Shown one piece after another: positions 19,497-27,424 of a stretch of DNA of 64,000 bases. Both the position numbers and the translations under genes were made by a program. Where the stretch lies: NCBI RefSeq assembly GCF_003044275.1, contig NZ_PZPL01000001.1, positions 2,418,001-2,482,000 on the forward strand, in the 5' to 3' direction. Each line of letters opens with the position of its first letter. Position 1 is the first letter of the stretch. The stretch is from Rathayibacter caricis DSM 15933 (lineage in GTDB: Bacteria; Actinomycetota; Actinomycetes; Actinomycetales; Microbacteriaceae). The notes beneath the pieces are model-generated. The model saw only the letters and a program-made list of their open reading frames with translations, was not told where the DNA came from and did not search any database.

Positions 19497-19535
19497 ACCC
19501 GGATCTCGGTCACCGGCCCCGCGGGCGGGCCGGAG

Positions 19536-19541
19536 TAGCGT
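19536..19541 (+). promoter_or_regulatory. Leaderless promoter of guaB1
   Basis: TAGCGT ends 7 nt before ATG 19549; no ribosome site. Confidence 0.6.
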
Positions 19542-19548
19542 TCCAGGC

Positions 19549-20988
19549 ATGCGTTTCTCCGGCGGAACCCCTTCAGGCGATCTCACCTACTCGGACGTGT
19601 TCCTCGTCCCCGGCCGATCCTCGGTCACGAGCAGGCTCGACGTCTCGCTCGCCCCGGGCGACGGCACCGGAGCGACGATCCCTCTGGTCTCCTCCAACAT
19701 GAACTCGGTGACGGGTCCGCGGCTCGCCGCGGCGCTCGCCCGGCGAGGCGGTCTGGGCGTCCTCCCGCAGGACATGCCGCTGCAGTCTCTCGACGCGGCG
19801 ATCCGCTGGGTGAAGGAGCAGCCGGTCGCCTTCTCCGGCGCGCTCACCGCGGATCCCTCGACGACCGTCGAGCAGGCGCTCGCGATCCTGCCCGCCGTGG
19901 AGGGCCACGGCTTCGTGGTGCAGGACGCCGGCGGCGCGGTGCTGGGCTGCGTGCCCGCCTCGCGGCTCGCGACCGCGCTCCCCGACGCGCTGCTCGGGGA
20001 CCTCGTGCACCACGCCGCGCCGTCGATCGACGCCGACGACGTCACGACCGGCCGCGCCGCCTTCGATCTCATGGTCGAGGCGGGGCTCGACTTCGCCCCG
20101 GTGCTGCACCACGGAGCCCTGGTCGGCACGCTCTCGCGCACCGGAGCGCTGCGCTCGACGATCTACGACCCGGCGCTGGACGCCGACGGCAGGCTGCGCG
20201 TCGCCGCCGCCGTCGGCATCAACGGTGACGTGGCCGCGAAGGCGCGCGCCCTGGTCGCCGCCGGTGTCGACGTCCTCGTGCTCGACACCGCCCACGGGCA
20301 CCAGGAGGCGATGCTGCGGGCGCTGCGGACGGTGTCGGCACTGGATCTCGGGGTCCCGATCGCCGCGGGGAACATCGTGACCGCGGAGGCGGTGCAGGAC
20401 CTCGTCGAGGCGGGCGCGTCGATCCTCAAGGTCGGCGTCGGACCCGGCGCCATGTGCACCACCCGCATGATGACCGCCGTCGGCCGGCCGCAGTTCTCGG
20501 CCGTGCTCGAGACGGCGGAGCGGGCACGCGAGCTCGGCGCGCACGTCTGGGCGGACGGGGGAGTGCGCTACCCCCGCGATGTGGCACTCGCCCTCGCGGC
20601 GGGCGCCTCCTCCGTGATGGTCGGCTCCTGGTTCGCCGGCACCATCGAGGCGCCGGGCGAGCTGCGGACGGACGCGGCCGGCCGCGTCTACAAGGAGAGC
20701 TGGGGCATGGCGTCGGCGAAGGCCGTGCAAGAGCGGTTCGGGCGGCTCGACGCGTACGAGCTCGCGCGCAAGCGCCTCTTCGCGGAGGGCATCTCGTCCT
20801 CGACGATCTACCTCGACCCCCTGCGGCCCTCGCTCGAGGACCTGCTCGACATGATCACCTCGGGCGTCCGCTCCTCCTTCACCTACGCCGGGGCGCGCAG
20901 CGTCGCCGAGTTCCACGAGCGCGCCGTGGTCGGGCTGCAGTCGGCCTCGGGCTACGAGGAGGGCAAGGCGCTGCCGGTCAGCTGGTGA
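19549..20988 (+). CDS. guaB1: GuaB1-family GMP reductase/IMPDH-related protein
   Basis: A 479-residue IMPDH/GMP-reductase family barrel with an inserted CBS pair at about residues 95-205. The catalytic cysteine is C303 in GVGPGAMCTTRMM, and the nucleotide-binding loop has ADGGVRYPRD and GSWFAGT. The actinobacterial GuaB1 group (mycobacterial Rv1843c) has been shown to be a CBS-regulated GMP reductase, so GMP-to-IMP recycling is the likeliest role. Monocistronic and probably leaderless. Confidence 0.9.
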   Translation: MRFSGGTPSGDLTYSDVFLVPGRSSVTSRLDVSLAPGDGTGATIPLVSSNMNSVTGPRLAAALARRGGLGVLPQDMPLQSLDAAIRWVKEQPVAFSGALTADPSTTVEQALAILPAVEGHGFVVQDAGGAVLGCVPASRLATALPDALLGDLVHHAAPSIDADDVTTGRAAFDLMVEAGLDFAPVLHHGALVGTLSRTGALRSTIYDPALDADGRLRVAAAVGINGDVAAKARALVAAGVDVLVLDTAHGHQEAMLRALRTVSALDLGVPIAAGNIVTAEAVQDLVEAGASILKVGVGPGAMCTTRMMTAVGRPQFSAVLETAERARELGAHVWADGGVRYPRDVALALAAGASSVMVGSWFAGTIEAPGELRTDAAGRVYKESWGMASAKAVQERFGRLDAYELARKRLFAEGISSSTIYLDPLRPSLEDLLDMITSGVRSSFTYAGARSVAEFHERAVVGLQSASGYEEGKALPVSW

Positions 20989-21037
20989 TCTGAGAGCCGG
21001 TGCGCCGGCCGTCAGCGGGAGTCGGGCGCCCGTCTGC

Positions 21038-21043
21038 TAGAAC
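21038..21043 (+). promoter_or_regulatory. Leaderless promoter of corA
   Basis: TAGAAC ends 7 nt before ATG 21051. The last base departs from TANNNT, so it is weaker than the others. Confidence 0.4.
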
Positions 21044-21050
21044 CGAGCGC

Positions 21051-22061
21051 ATGACCATCGTCGACAACGCCGTGTACGTCGGCGGCCACCGCATCCGCAA
21101 CCCGGACTCCCTCGAGGACACGTTCGAGCTGATGCGGGAGGAGCACGGCATGGCGTGGATCGGCCTGTACCGGCCGACCCGCGAGGAGGTCGAGGCCGTC
21201 GCCGAGGAGTTCGGACTGCATCCGCTCGCCGTCGAGGACGCGCTGAGTGGGCACCAGAGGGCCAAGCTCGAGCGGTACGACGACGGGCTGTTCGTGGTGC
21301 TGCGGCCGGCGCGGTACCTCGACGCCGACGAGGCGGTCGTGTTCGGCGAGCTGCACGTGTTCGTGGGCCCGGACTTCGTCGTCACGATCCGGCACGCCGA
21401 CTCCCCGGACCTCGCCCGCGTGCGCCGCCGGCTCGAGGAGGACCCGGCGCTGCTGGCCCGAGGTCCGGAGGCGGTGCTGTACGCGATCCTCGATCAGGTG
21501 GTGGACGAGTACGCCCCGGTCGTCGCGGGAGTGCAGGGCGACGTGGACGAGATCGAGGACCAGCTCTTCGGAGCCGACTCGGACGACAAGCTCTCGGAGC
21601 GCATCTACCGGCTCTCGCGCGAGGTCATCCACTTCCAGCGGTCCGTGCAGCCCCTGACCGCGCTGCTCCGGGCGCTCGCCGAGGAGACGCCCGCCGAGAC
21701 CGCCTCGCCGGACCACGTGGAGCTGCACCGCTCGCTCCGCGACGTGCTCGACCACACGATCCGGGTCACGGAGGCCGTCGACGCCCTCCGCGCGATCCTC
21801 GACAAGGCGCTCACCGTGCACTCGACCCTGGTCTCGCGCCGGCAGACCGAGACGGGGCTCGCGCAGAACGACGTCGTGCGGAAGATCTCGTCGTGGGCGG
21901 CGATCCTGTTCGCGCCGACGCTCATCGCGGGCGTCTACGGCATGAACTTCGACGAGATGCCCGAGCTGCACTGGGAGCTCGGCTACCCGTGGGCACTCGG
22001 GCTGATGGTCGTCTTCGGCGTGGGGCTCTACGCCGTGTTCAAGGCGAAGAAGTGGCTCTGA
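21051..22061 (+). CDS. corA: CorA-family magnesium/cobalt transporter
   Basis: A 336-residue divalent cation channel. A long soluble funnel domain with acidic coiled coil is followed by two C-terminal helices. The pore signature GMN is at VYGMNFDEMPELHW between them, and the protein ends in the basic tail KAKKWL. Length and order match CorA. ATG 21051 starts at MTIVDNAVYVGGHRI. Earlier in-frame starts would lie upstream of the -10 box. It stands alone ahead of the CNNM pair, which is also linked to magnesium in other bacteria. Confidence 0.93.
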   Translation: MTIVDNAVYVGGHRIRNPDSLEDTFELMREEHGMAWIGLYRPTREEVEAVAEEFGLHPLAVEDALSGHQRAKLERYDDGLFVVLRPARYLDADEAVVFGELHVFVGPDFVVTIRHADSPDLARVRRRLEEDPALLARGPEAVLYAILDQVVDEYAPVVAGVQGDVDEIEDQLFGADSDDKLSERIYRLSREVIHFQRSVQPLTALLRALAEETPAETASPDHVELHRSLRDVLDHTIRVTEAVDALRAILDKALTVHSTLVSRRQTETGLAQNDVVRKISSWAAILFAPTLIAGVYGMNFDEMPELHWELGYPWALGLMVVFGVGLYAVFKAKKWL

Positions 22062-22115
22062 CCTGCCCTCGTGCACCCCGCGGGGCCCGGTGCTCCGGAT
22101 AGACTCGACGCCACA

Positions 22116-22235
22116 ATGGACGACCCTCCCTCTGCTCATCCGCCGTCGGACCGACCCGTCCGATCCGCGCCCCGCGAGCTCCTCGACGCCCTGATCCCCG
22201 CCGCCCCGAGCGGAGGTGCCCGAGATGGGGACTGA
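22116..22235 (+). CDS. Putative 39-residue leader peptide upstream of CNNM gene
   Basis: A small open frame starting MDDPPSAHPPSDRP and ending with Ser/Gly-rich residues. A TAGACT -10 box lies at 22100-22105, 10 nt before the ATG, so the transcript would begin at or just before the start codon. The stop at 22233-22235 lies past the ATG of the next gene (22225), an 11-nt overlap that would allow coupling. There is no homologue I recognise. It may be only the 5' leader of the CNNM gene. Confidence 0.33.
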   Translation: MDDPPSAHPPSDRPVRSAPRELLDALIPAAPSGGARDGD

Positions 22236-23601
22236 GTGGATCCTGCTCGGCGTCGGCCTCCTGCTCACCCTGGGCACCGGCGTCTTCGTCGCGAGCGAGT
22301 TCGCGCTCGTCAACCTCGACCGGGCCGACCTCGAGGCGCGGCGCGATCGCGGCGAGACCCGCCTCGGGATGACGATCGCGGCCCTCAAGGTCACCTCGAC
22401 GCACCTCTCGAGCGCGCAGCTGGGCATCACGCTCACCACGCTGCTCACCGGCTACACGATGGAGCCGGCGCTCTCGACCCTGCTCGAGCAGCCCTTCCTG
22501 GGACTCGGAGTGCCGGAGGCGGCGGTCGCGCCGATCGCGACGGTCGTGGCCATCGTGATCGCCACCCTGCTGTCGATGATCCTCGGCGAGCTCGTGCCCA
22601 AGAACTTCGCCCTGGCTCTGCCGCGGGCGACGGCGAAGCTCGTCGTCCCGCTGCAGACCGCGTTCACCACCGTCTTCCGCCCCGCCGTGGCGCTGCTGAA
22701 CGGCAGCGCCAACGCGCTGCTGCGCCTCGTGGGCATCGAGCCCAAGGAGGAGCTGTCGGGCGCGCGCAGCGCCGAGGAGCTCTCGAGCCTCGTCCGCCAC
22801 TCCGCCAGCGCCGGCCTCCTCGAGGAGGACACGGCAGACCTGCTCGGGCGCACGCTCCGCTTCTCGGCGCTCAGCGCGGGCGACGTCATGACGCCGCGCC
22901 TGCGCCTCTCGACGGTCGAGCGCTCCAGCACGGCGCAGGACGTGCTCGACCTCGCCCGGACGACCGGGCTGTCGCGCTTCCCGATCACGGACGACGACAT
23001 CGACGACATCGTCGGCGTCGTCCACGTGAAGCAGGCCGTGGCGGTGCCGCGCGGCAAGCGGTCCGAGGTGCCGGTGACGGCGCTGCGCTCCGAACCGCTC
23101 CGGGTCCCCGAGACGATGAAGCTCGACGTGCTCCTGACCGAGCTGCGGGGCCGCGGCTTCCAGCTCGCCGTCGTCGTCGACGAGTACGGAGGAACGGCCG
23201 GCGTCGCCACGCTCGAGGACCTCGTCGAGGAGCTCGTCGGCGAGGTCGCGGACGAGCACGACCGCTCCCGCCCCGACGTCGTCAAGCTTCCCGGCTCCAC
23301 GACCTTCCCCGGCATGCTCCGCCCCGACGAGGTCCGCGACCGCGTCGGCGTGCACATCCCGGAGGAGGGCCCCTACGAGACCGTCGCCGGCTTCGTCATG
23401 AGCGAGCTCGGCCGGCTCCCCGCCGCCGGCGACGAGGTGGCCGTCGACGGCGGATCCCTCCGCGTCGAGCGCCTCGACGGCCGTCGCATCGACCGCATCC
23501 GCTTCACCCCCGACCCCGAGGCCGAGCCCGACACGCTGCCGGACCCCCTGGCCGACGCGGGCAGACCCCACCGATCGCGCAAGGAGGCCGGCGATGAGTG
23601 A
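22225..23601 (+). CDS. CNNM/CBS/CorC-domain membrane protein
   Basis: A 458-residue hemolysin-family (CNNM) protein thought to act in magnesium or other cation export. An N-terminal CNNM domain has about four hydrophobic segments (ILLGVGLLLTLGTGVFVASEF onward) and the signature ILGELVPKN. A CBS pair follows at about 195-335 (VMTPRLRLS, VVVDEYGGTAGVATLEDL). A C-terminal CorC_HlyC domain spans about 350-435 (YETVAGFVMSELG). GGAGGT at 22212-22217 supports ATG 22225. It overlaps the next gene by 8 nt. Confidence 0.92.
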   Translation: MGTEWILLGVGLLLTLGTGVFVASEFALVNLDRADLEARRDRGETRLGMTIAALKVTSTHLSSAQLGITLTTLLTGYTMEPALSTLLEQPFLGLGVPEAAVAPIATVVAIVIATLLSMILGELVPKNFALALPRATAKLVVPLQTAFTTVFRPAVALLNGSANALLRLVGIEPKEELSGARSAEELSSLVRHSASAGLLEEDTADLLGRTLRFSALSAGDVMTPRLRLSTVERSSTAQDVLDLARTTGLSRFPITDDDIDDIVGVVHVKQAVAVPRGKRSEVPVTALRSEPLRVPETMKLDVLLTELRGRGFQLAVVVDEYGGTAGVATLEDLVEELVGEVADEHDRSRPDVVKLPGSTTFPGMLRPDEVRDRVGVHIPEEGPYETVAGFVMSELGRLPAAGDEVAVDGGSLRVERLDGRRIDRIRFTPDPEAEPDTLPDPLADAGRPHRSRKEAGDE

Positions 23602-24637
23602 CTGGGCCGGAATCGCGTGGCTCGTGGTGCTGCTGGCCGCGAACGCCTTCTTCGTCGGAGCCGAGTTCGCGGTCATCTCCGCGCGCCGCTCCCAGATCGA
23701 GCCCCTCGCCGAGAGCGGTCGCCGCAGCGCCATCACCGCGCTCGCCGCGATGGAGCACGCCACGCTCATGCTGGCGACCACCCAGCTGGGCATCACCGTC
23801 TGCTCACTGCTGATCCTCAACGTGTCCGAGCCGGCGATCCACCACCTGCTCGAGATCCCCCTGCACGCCGTCGGCCTGCCGGAGGAGCTGACCGGCACCG
23901 TCGCGTTCGTCATCACCCTGCTGATCGTGTCGTTCCTGCACGTCGTGCTCGGCGAGATGGTGCCCAAGAACATCTCGTTCTCGATGCCCGACAAGGCGGT
24001 GCTGCTCCTCGCACCCCCGCTCGTCGCGATCGCCCGGGTGATCCGCCCCCTGATCGTCGCCCTCAACGCGATCTCGAACGGCGTGCTGCGGCTCTTCCGG
24101 GTCGAGCCCAAGGACGAGGCGAACAGCACCTTCACGCTCGAGGAGGTGCAGACCATCGTCGACCAGTCCACCCGCGAGGGCACGCTGCGCGACTCCAGCA
24201 CCCTCCTCGCCGCATTCGAGTTCACCGAGAAGAAGGTGCACGACGTCGCGCTCCCGCTCGACGGGATCGTCAGCCTCCCGGCCGGAGCCACCCCGGCCGA
24301 CGTCGAGCGCGCCGTCGCCAAGCACGGCTTCTCGCGCTACGTCGTCCTCGGCACCGACGGAGCGCCCGAGGGCTACATCCACCTCAAGGACGTCCTCGAC
24401 CTCGACGGAGACACCGAGGGAGCGAAATTCCGCCTGCCCATCCCGGCCAAGCGGATCCGCCAGCTCGCCTCCATCTTCGAAGCCACCGACCTCGAGGACG
24501 CCCTCGCCATCATGCGCCGCACCGGAGCGCACCTCGCCCGGTCCTTCGACGAGCAGGGGACGGCCACAGGAGTGCTGTTCCTGGAGGACATCATCGAGGA
24601 GTTGGTCGGCGAAGTAGACGACGCCACCCGCCGCTAG
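23594..24637 (+). CDS. CNNM/CBS membrane protein without CorC domain
   Basis: A 347-residue paralogue of the preceding gene, overlapping it by 8 nt. It keeps the CNNM domain (WLVVLLAANAFFVGAEFAVIS, VLGEMVPKN) and a CBS pair ending in FLEDIIEELVGEVDD, but stops where the partner continues into CorC_HlyC. Tandem long and short CNNM genes are common in actinobacteria and may form heteromers. Downstream lies the 102-nt palindromic repeat pair, whose first base is the last base of the stop codon. Confidence 0.9.
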   Translation: MSDWAGIAWLVVLLAANAFFVGAEFAVISARRSQIEPLAESGRRSAITALAAMEHATLMLATTQLGITVCSLLILNVSEPAIHHLLEIPLHAVGLPEELTGTVAFVITLLIVSFLHVVLGEMVPKNISFSMPDKAVLLLAPPLVAIARVIRPLIVALNAISNGVLRLFRVEPKDEANSTFTLEEVQTIVDQSTREGTLRDSSTLLAAFEFTEKKVHDVALPLDGIVSLPAGATPADVERAVAKHGFSRYVVLGTDGAPEGYIHLKDVLDLDGDTEGAKFRLPIPAKRIRQLASIFEATDLEDALAIMRRTGAHLARSFDEQGTATGVLFLEDIIEELVGEVDDATRR

Positions 24638-24738
24638 TCGCGGGGCGTGGGCGGCACGCTCGCGGCGTTGTCGTCAGTCGCGATACCGCCGGTATCGCTC
24701 CTTCCTCCGCCTTGCGATCGCACCACCCACGCCCCGCG
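24637..24738. repeat. 102-nt palindromic element, copy 1
   Basis: First of two tandem copies (93 of 102 positions identical). Ends form an inverted repeat: CGCGGGGCGTGGG at the left and CCCACGCCCCGCG at the right. The centre holds a second palindrome (GCGATACCG, C, CGGTATCGC). The whole unit could fold as one long imperfect hairpin. It begins at the stop codon of the CNNM gene and may terminate it. Confidence 0.75.
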
Positions 24739-24745
24739 GTGAACT

Positions 24746-24847
24746 GTCGCGGGGCGTGGGCGGCGCATTCGCGGCGTTGTCGTCGGGCGCGATACCGCCG
24801 GTATCGCTTCCTCCTCCGCCTTGCGACTGCACCACCCACGCCCCGCG
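24746..24847. repeat. 102-nt palindromic element, copy 2
   Basis: Second copy, 7 nt after copy 1, with the same terminal inverted repeat and the same central palindrome unchanged. The nine differences fall outside the palindromic arms, so structure seems to be kept. The gap 24638-24995 (358 nt) holds no gene, only these copies and the hairpins at 24873-24921. Confidence 0.75.
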
Positions 24848-24872
24848 ATGGACTCCGGTGAGAGGGGCGGGC

Positions 24873-24921
24873 CGTGCGCTGCGCGCACGAGCCGGGGAGT
24901 TGGCCGTGCGCGGGGCGCACG
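24873..24921. repeat. Two identical-stem hairpins
   Basis: CGTGCGC...GCGCACG occurs twice, at 24873-24889 (loop TGC) and 24905-24921 (loop GGG), each a perfect 7-bp stem. They lie between the 102-nt repeats and the nnrD promoter. Confidence 0.55.
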
Positions 24922-24983
24922 AGCGGGAACGAGCCGTGTACGGACCGTGCTGGCGGGGCTGCCGGGGGCGGGAGGGGGCGACC

Positions 24984-24989
24984 TAGGGT
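24984..24989 (+). promoter_or_regulatory. Leaderless promoter of nnrD
   Basis: TAGGGT ends 6 nt before ATG 24996. The intervening bases are all G; a purine tract could also serve as ribosome site, so leaderless status is less certain. Confidence 0.5.
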
Positions 24990-24995
24990 GGGGGG

Positions 24996-25841
24996 ATGAG
25001 TGCGAGTCGGGAGTTCGGGGCGGCGGAGGCGGCGGGGGTGCTGCGGCGGCCGCGGGCGGAGGACGACAAGTACAGCAGGGGGGTGCTGGGGGTCGCGACC
25101 GGGTCCGAGAGGTATCCGGGGGCGGCGGTGCTCGGGGTGGAGGCGGCCGTCCGGACGGGGGTCGGCATGGTGCGGTACCTGGGGGCGGAGCGGCCCTCCG
25201 GGCTCGTGCTCGCACGGCGGCCCGAGGTGGTCACCTCGGTCGGACGGGTGCAGGCCTGGCTGGTCGGGTCGGGCACCAGCGCCGACGACCGGTCCGAGCA
25301 GGAGCGGCGCGTGCTGCTCGACCAGCTGCGGTCGGGGGTGCCGGTCGTGCTCGACGCGGGCGCGCTGGACCTGGTCGACGAGGTCGCCGGACCAGTGATC
25401 ATCACTCCGCACTTCCGCGAGCTCTCCGGGATGCTCCAGCGGGCCGGAGTCGACGTCGACGCCGCGACGATCGCCGCGGATCCGGGGCACTGGGCGCGCC
25501 GCGCCGCCGAGCGGTTCGGGGTCTGCGTACTGCTGAAGGGCAGCACGACGCACGTGGTCTCGGGCGACGTCGCGCTCGAGGTGAGCGGATCCACTCCCTG
25601 GCTCGCAACGGCCGGCAGCGGCGACGTCCTCGGCGGAGTGCTGGGGGCGCTGCTCGCAGGACGCTCGGCCGATGCCGAGGCGAGAGGGGCGGCCCTCAGC
25701 GACCACGAGCTCGCCTCCACCGCAGCGGCCGCGGCCGTCCTGCACGCCCGAGCGGGCGGCAGCGCATCGGGAGGAGGGCCGATCGCGGCCCTCGACATCG
25801 CCGAGCACCTCCCGCGCGTCGTCGCGAGCCTCCTGGAGTGA
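24996..25841 (+). CDS. nnrD: ADP-dependent NAD(P)H-hydrate dehydratase
   Basis: A 281-residue YjeF C-terminal-domain enzyme that repairs hydrated NADH/NADPH. It has the ribokinase-like motifs VLLKGSTTHVV (nucleotide site) and ATAGSGDVLGGVLGALL (catalytic GSGD), plus VIITPHFRELS. There is no N-terminal epimerase (NnrE) domain, so this is the stand-alone dehydratase. A hairpin follows 7 nt after the stop. Confidence 0.92.
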   Translation: MSASREFGAAEAAGVLRRPRAEDDKYSRGVLGVATGSERYPGAAVLGVEAAVRTGVGMVRYLGAERPSGLVLARRPEVVTSVGRVQAWLVGSGTSADDRSEQERRVLLDQLRSGVPVVLDAGALDLVDEVAGPVIITPHFRELSGMLQRAGVDVDAATIAADPGHWARRAAERFGVCVLLKGSTTHVVSGDVALEVSGSTPWLATAGSGDVLGGVLGALLAGRSADAEARGAALSDHELASTAAAAAVLHARAGGSASGGGPIAALDIAEHLPRVVASLLE

Positions 25842-25848
25842 TGCGCCG

Positions 25849-25873
25849 GGCTGTCCCCGCGAGAAGGACAGCC
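25849..25873 (+). terminator. nnrD terminator hairpin
   Basis: GGCTGTCC at 25849-25856 pairs perfectly with GGACAGCC at 25866-25873 around a 9-nt loop, 7 nt after the nnrD stop. Confidence 0.6.
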
Positions 25874-25997
25874 GGGCAATGATCCGGACGGCTGAACCGA
25901 TCCCGCCGCCCCGTCGTTGTCCCGGGAGAAGCACGCGACGCGGCCGCATCACCGCAGCCCCACGGCCGCTTCATCGGATCCCCACACGTCCCACCCC

Positions 25998-26003
25998 TAA
26001 GGT
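25998..26003 (+). promoter_or_regulatory. -10 box of the flavin electron-transfer operon
   Basis: TAAGGT; transcription would begin near 26010, leaving a leader of about 37 nt with AGGAGA at 26035-26040 before ATG 26047. Confidence 0.45.
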
Positions 26004-26046
26004 CGGGACCCACAGCCGCGTCCGCACCCCACTCAGGAGAACAGAC

Positions 26047-26550
26047 ATGACCGCGAAGACCACGACTCCCGTCCGCTACGCCCTCACCCTCCTGGCCGGA
26101 GCGGGCACGCTCGCCGCCCTCGCCGCCTGCTCCAGCACGGCCACCGCCGGCACCGACTCCGCCGAGGAGACGACCGGCTCGAGCTCGGCCGCGGCCGAGC
26201 CCACCACCGACTCGACCGAGGCGGCGACCGGCGACGCGGCGACGAGCGACAGCGCCTACGCCGACGGCACCTACGACGCCGAGGGCGCCTACACCTCGCC
26301 CGGCGGGAACGAGACCGTCGGAGTCGAGCTGACGCTCGAGGGCGGCGTCGTCACGGCCGTCACCGTCACCCCGCAGTCCGAGAACCCGACCGGCGAGCAG
26401 TACCAGGAGCGCTTCGCGAGCGGCATCGCCGGCGAGGTCGTGGGCGTGCCCCTCGACGAGCTCGACGTGAGCGTCGTCTCGGGCTCCTCGCTCACCTCCG
26501 GCGGCTTCAACGACGCCGTGGAGACGATCAAGGCCGATGCCGCGGCCTGA
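26047..26550 (+). CDS. FMN-binding lipoprotein
   Basis: A 167-residue exported lipoprotein. A signal peptide ends in lipobox LAAC with C28 as lipid anchor, followed by a 40-residue Ser/Thr/Glu-rich tether. The C-terminal 95 residues fit an FMN_bind domain (YADGTYDAEGAY to DAVETI). Its end carries SGSSLTS at 145-151, corresponding to the SGAT-type flavinylation motif, so FMN would be joined covalently to Ser148 or Thr150. The apbE gene for that reaction overlaps the 3' end. Role inferred: extracytosolic one-electron carrier fed by the membrane reductase two genes on. Confidence 0.87.
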   Translation: MTAKTTTPVRYALTLLAGAGTLAALAACSSTATAGTDSAEETTGSSSAAAEPTTDSTEAATGDAATSDSAYADGTYDAEGAYTSPGGNETVGVELTLEGGVVTAVTVTPQSENPTGEQYQERFASGIAGEVVGVPLDELDVSVVSGSSLTSGGFNDAVETIKADAAA

Positions 26551-27424
26551 CGACCGGCACGTGCTCGAGCACGTCTGGCGGTTCGACGCGATCGGCACCG
26601 TCTGGCGGATCGACTCCGGCGACGCGCTCGACGCGGGCGTGCGCGCTCGTGTCGACGCGGTCGTCGACCGGTACGACCGCACCTGGTCGCGCTTCCGGGC
26701 CGACTCCGACGCGGCGCGCCTGCGCACCGAGCCGGGGGAGCACGTCTTCCCCGAGGAGGCGGAGGAGCTCTTCGCCCTCTACGACGACCTGCACGAGCTG
26801 ACCGGCGGAGCGGTGAGCCCCTTCGTGGGCGACGCGCTCGAGCAGCTGGGCTACGACGCCGATTACACGCTCGTGCCCCGCGGCCCGGTCGCCGCTGCGC
26901 CGTCGTGGCCCGACGCCCGCCCACGCGGCGGACGCGGCCTCGACACGGCGGCTCCCGTCGTGCTCGACGTCGGAGCGGCGGGCAAAGGCCATCTCGTGGA
27001 CCTGGTCCTCGACGAGCTGGTCGGGGCCGGTGTCGAGCACTCGGTCGTCGACGCCGGAGGCGATCTCCGCGCCCGCTCGGCCGGCCCGTTCCGCGTCGCG
27101 CTCGAGCACCCCTACGATCCCGCTCGCGCGATCGGCGTCGCCGTTCCCCTCGAGCGCGCGCTCTGCGCCTCCGCCAGCAACCGCCGCGTCTGGGGCGACG
27201 GTCTGCACCACGTGCTCGACGGACGCACCGGCCGGCCCGTCGACACCGTCGTGGCCACCTGGGCCGTCGCCGACTCCGCCCTGCTCGCCGACGGCCTCGC
27301 CACCGCCCTCTTCGTCGCTGCACCCGAGACGCTCGCCGAGCGCTTCGACTTCGAGTTCGTCCGCGTCTTCAGCGACGGCACCCTCCACCACTCGCCCCGC
27401 TTCCCCGGAGAGGTCTTCCGATGA
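26537..27424 (+). CDS. apbE: FAD:protein FMN transferase (ApbE family)
   Basis: A 295-residue flavin transferase that moves FMN from FAD onto Ser/Thr of target proteins. Recognisable motifs are RTWSRFRADSDAARL, TGGAVSPFVGDALEQLGY, LDVGAAGKGHLVD, VVDAGGDLRA and HHVLDGRTGRP. It overlaps the lipoprotein gene by 14 nt and the reductase gene by 4 nt, so all three are one unit. No signal peptide or lipobox is visible, unlike many ApbE proteins that act outside the membrane; the place of flavinylation is therefore open. ATG 26537 is the first usable start. Confidence 0.92.
   Translation: MPRPDDRHVLEHVWRFDAIGTVWRIDSGDALDAGVRARVDAVVDRYDRTWSRFRADSDAARLRTEPGEHVFPEEAEELFALYDDLHELTGGAVSPFVGDALEQLGYDADYTLVPRGPVAAAPSWPDARPRGGRGLDTAAPVVLDVGAAGKGHLVDLVLDELVGAGVEHSVVDAGGDLRARSAGPFRVALEHPYDPARAIGVAVPLERALCASASNRRVWGDGLHHVLDGRTGRPVDTVVATWAVADSALLADGLATALFVAAPETLAERFDFEFVRVFSDGTLHHSPRFPGEVFR

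Noticed and set aside
15634-19497. 1287-residue open frame antisense to kgd
   Set aside because: A GC-codon-bias shadow: its composition is Arg/Leu/Val/Asp monotony without domains, while the opposite strand encodes a complete Kgd.
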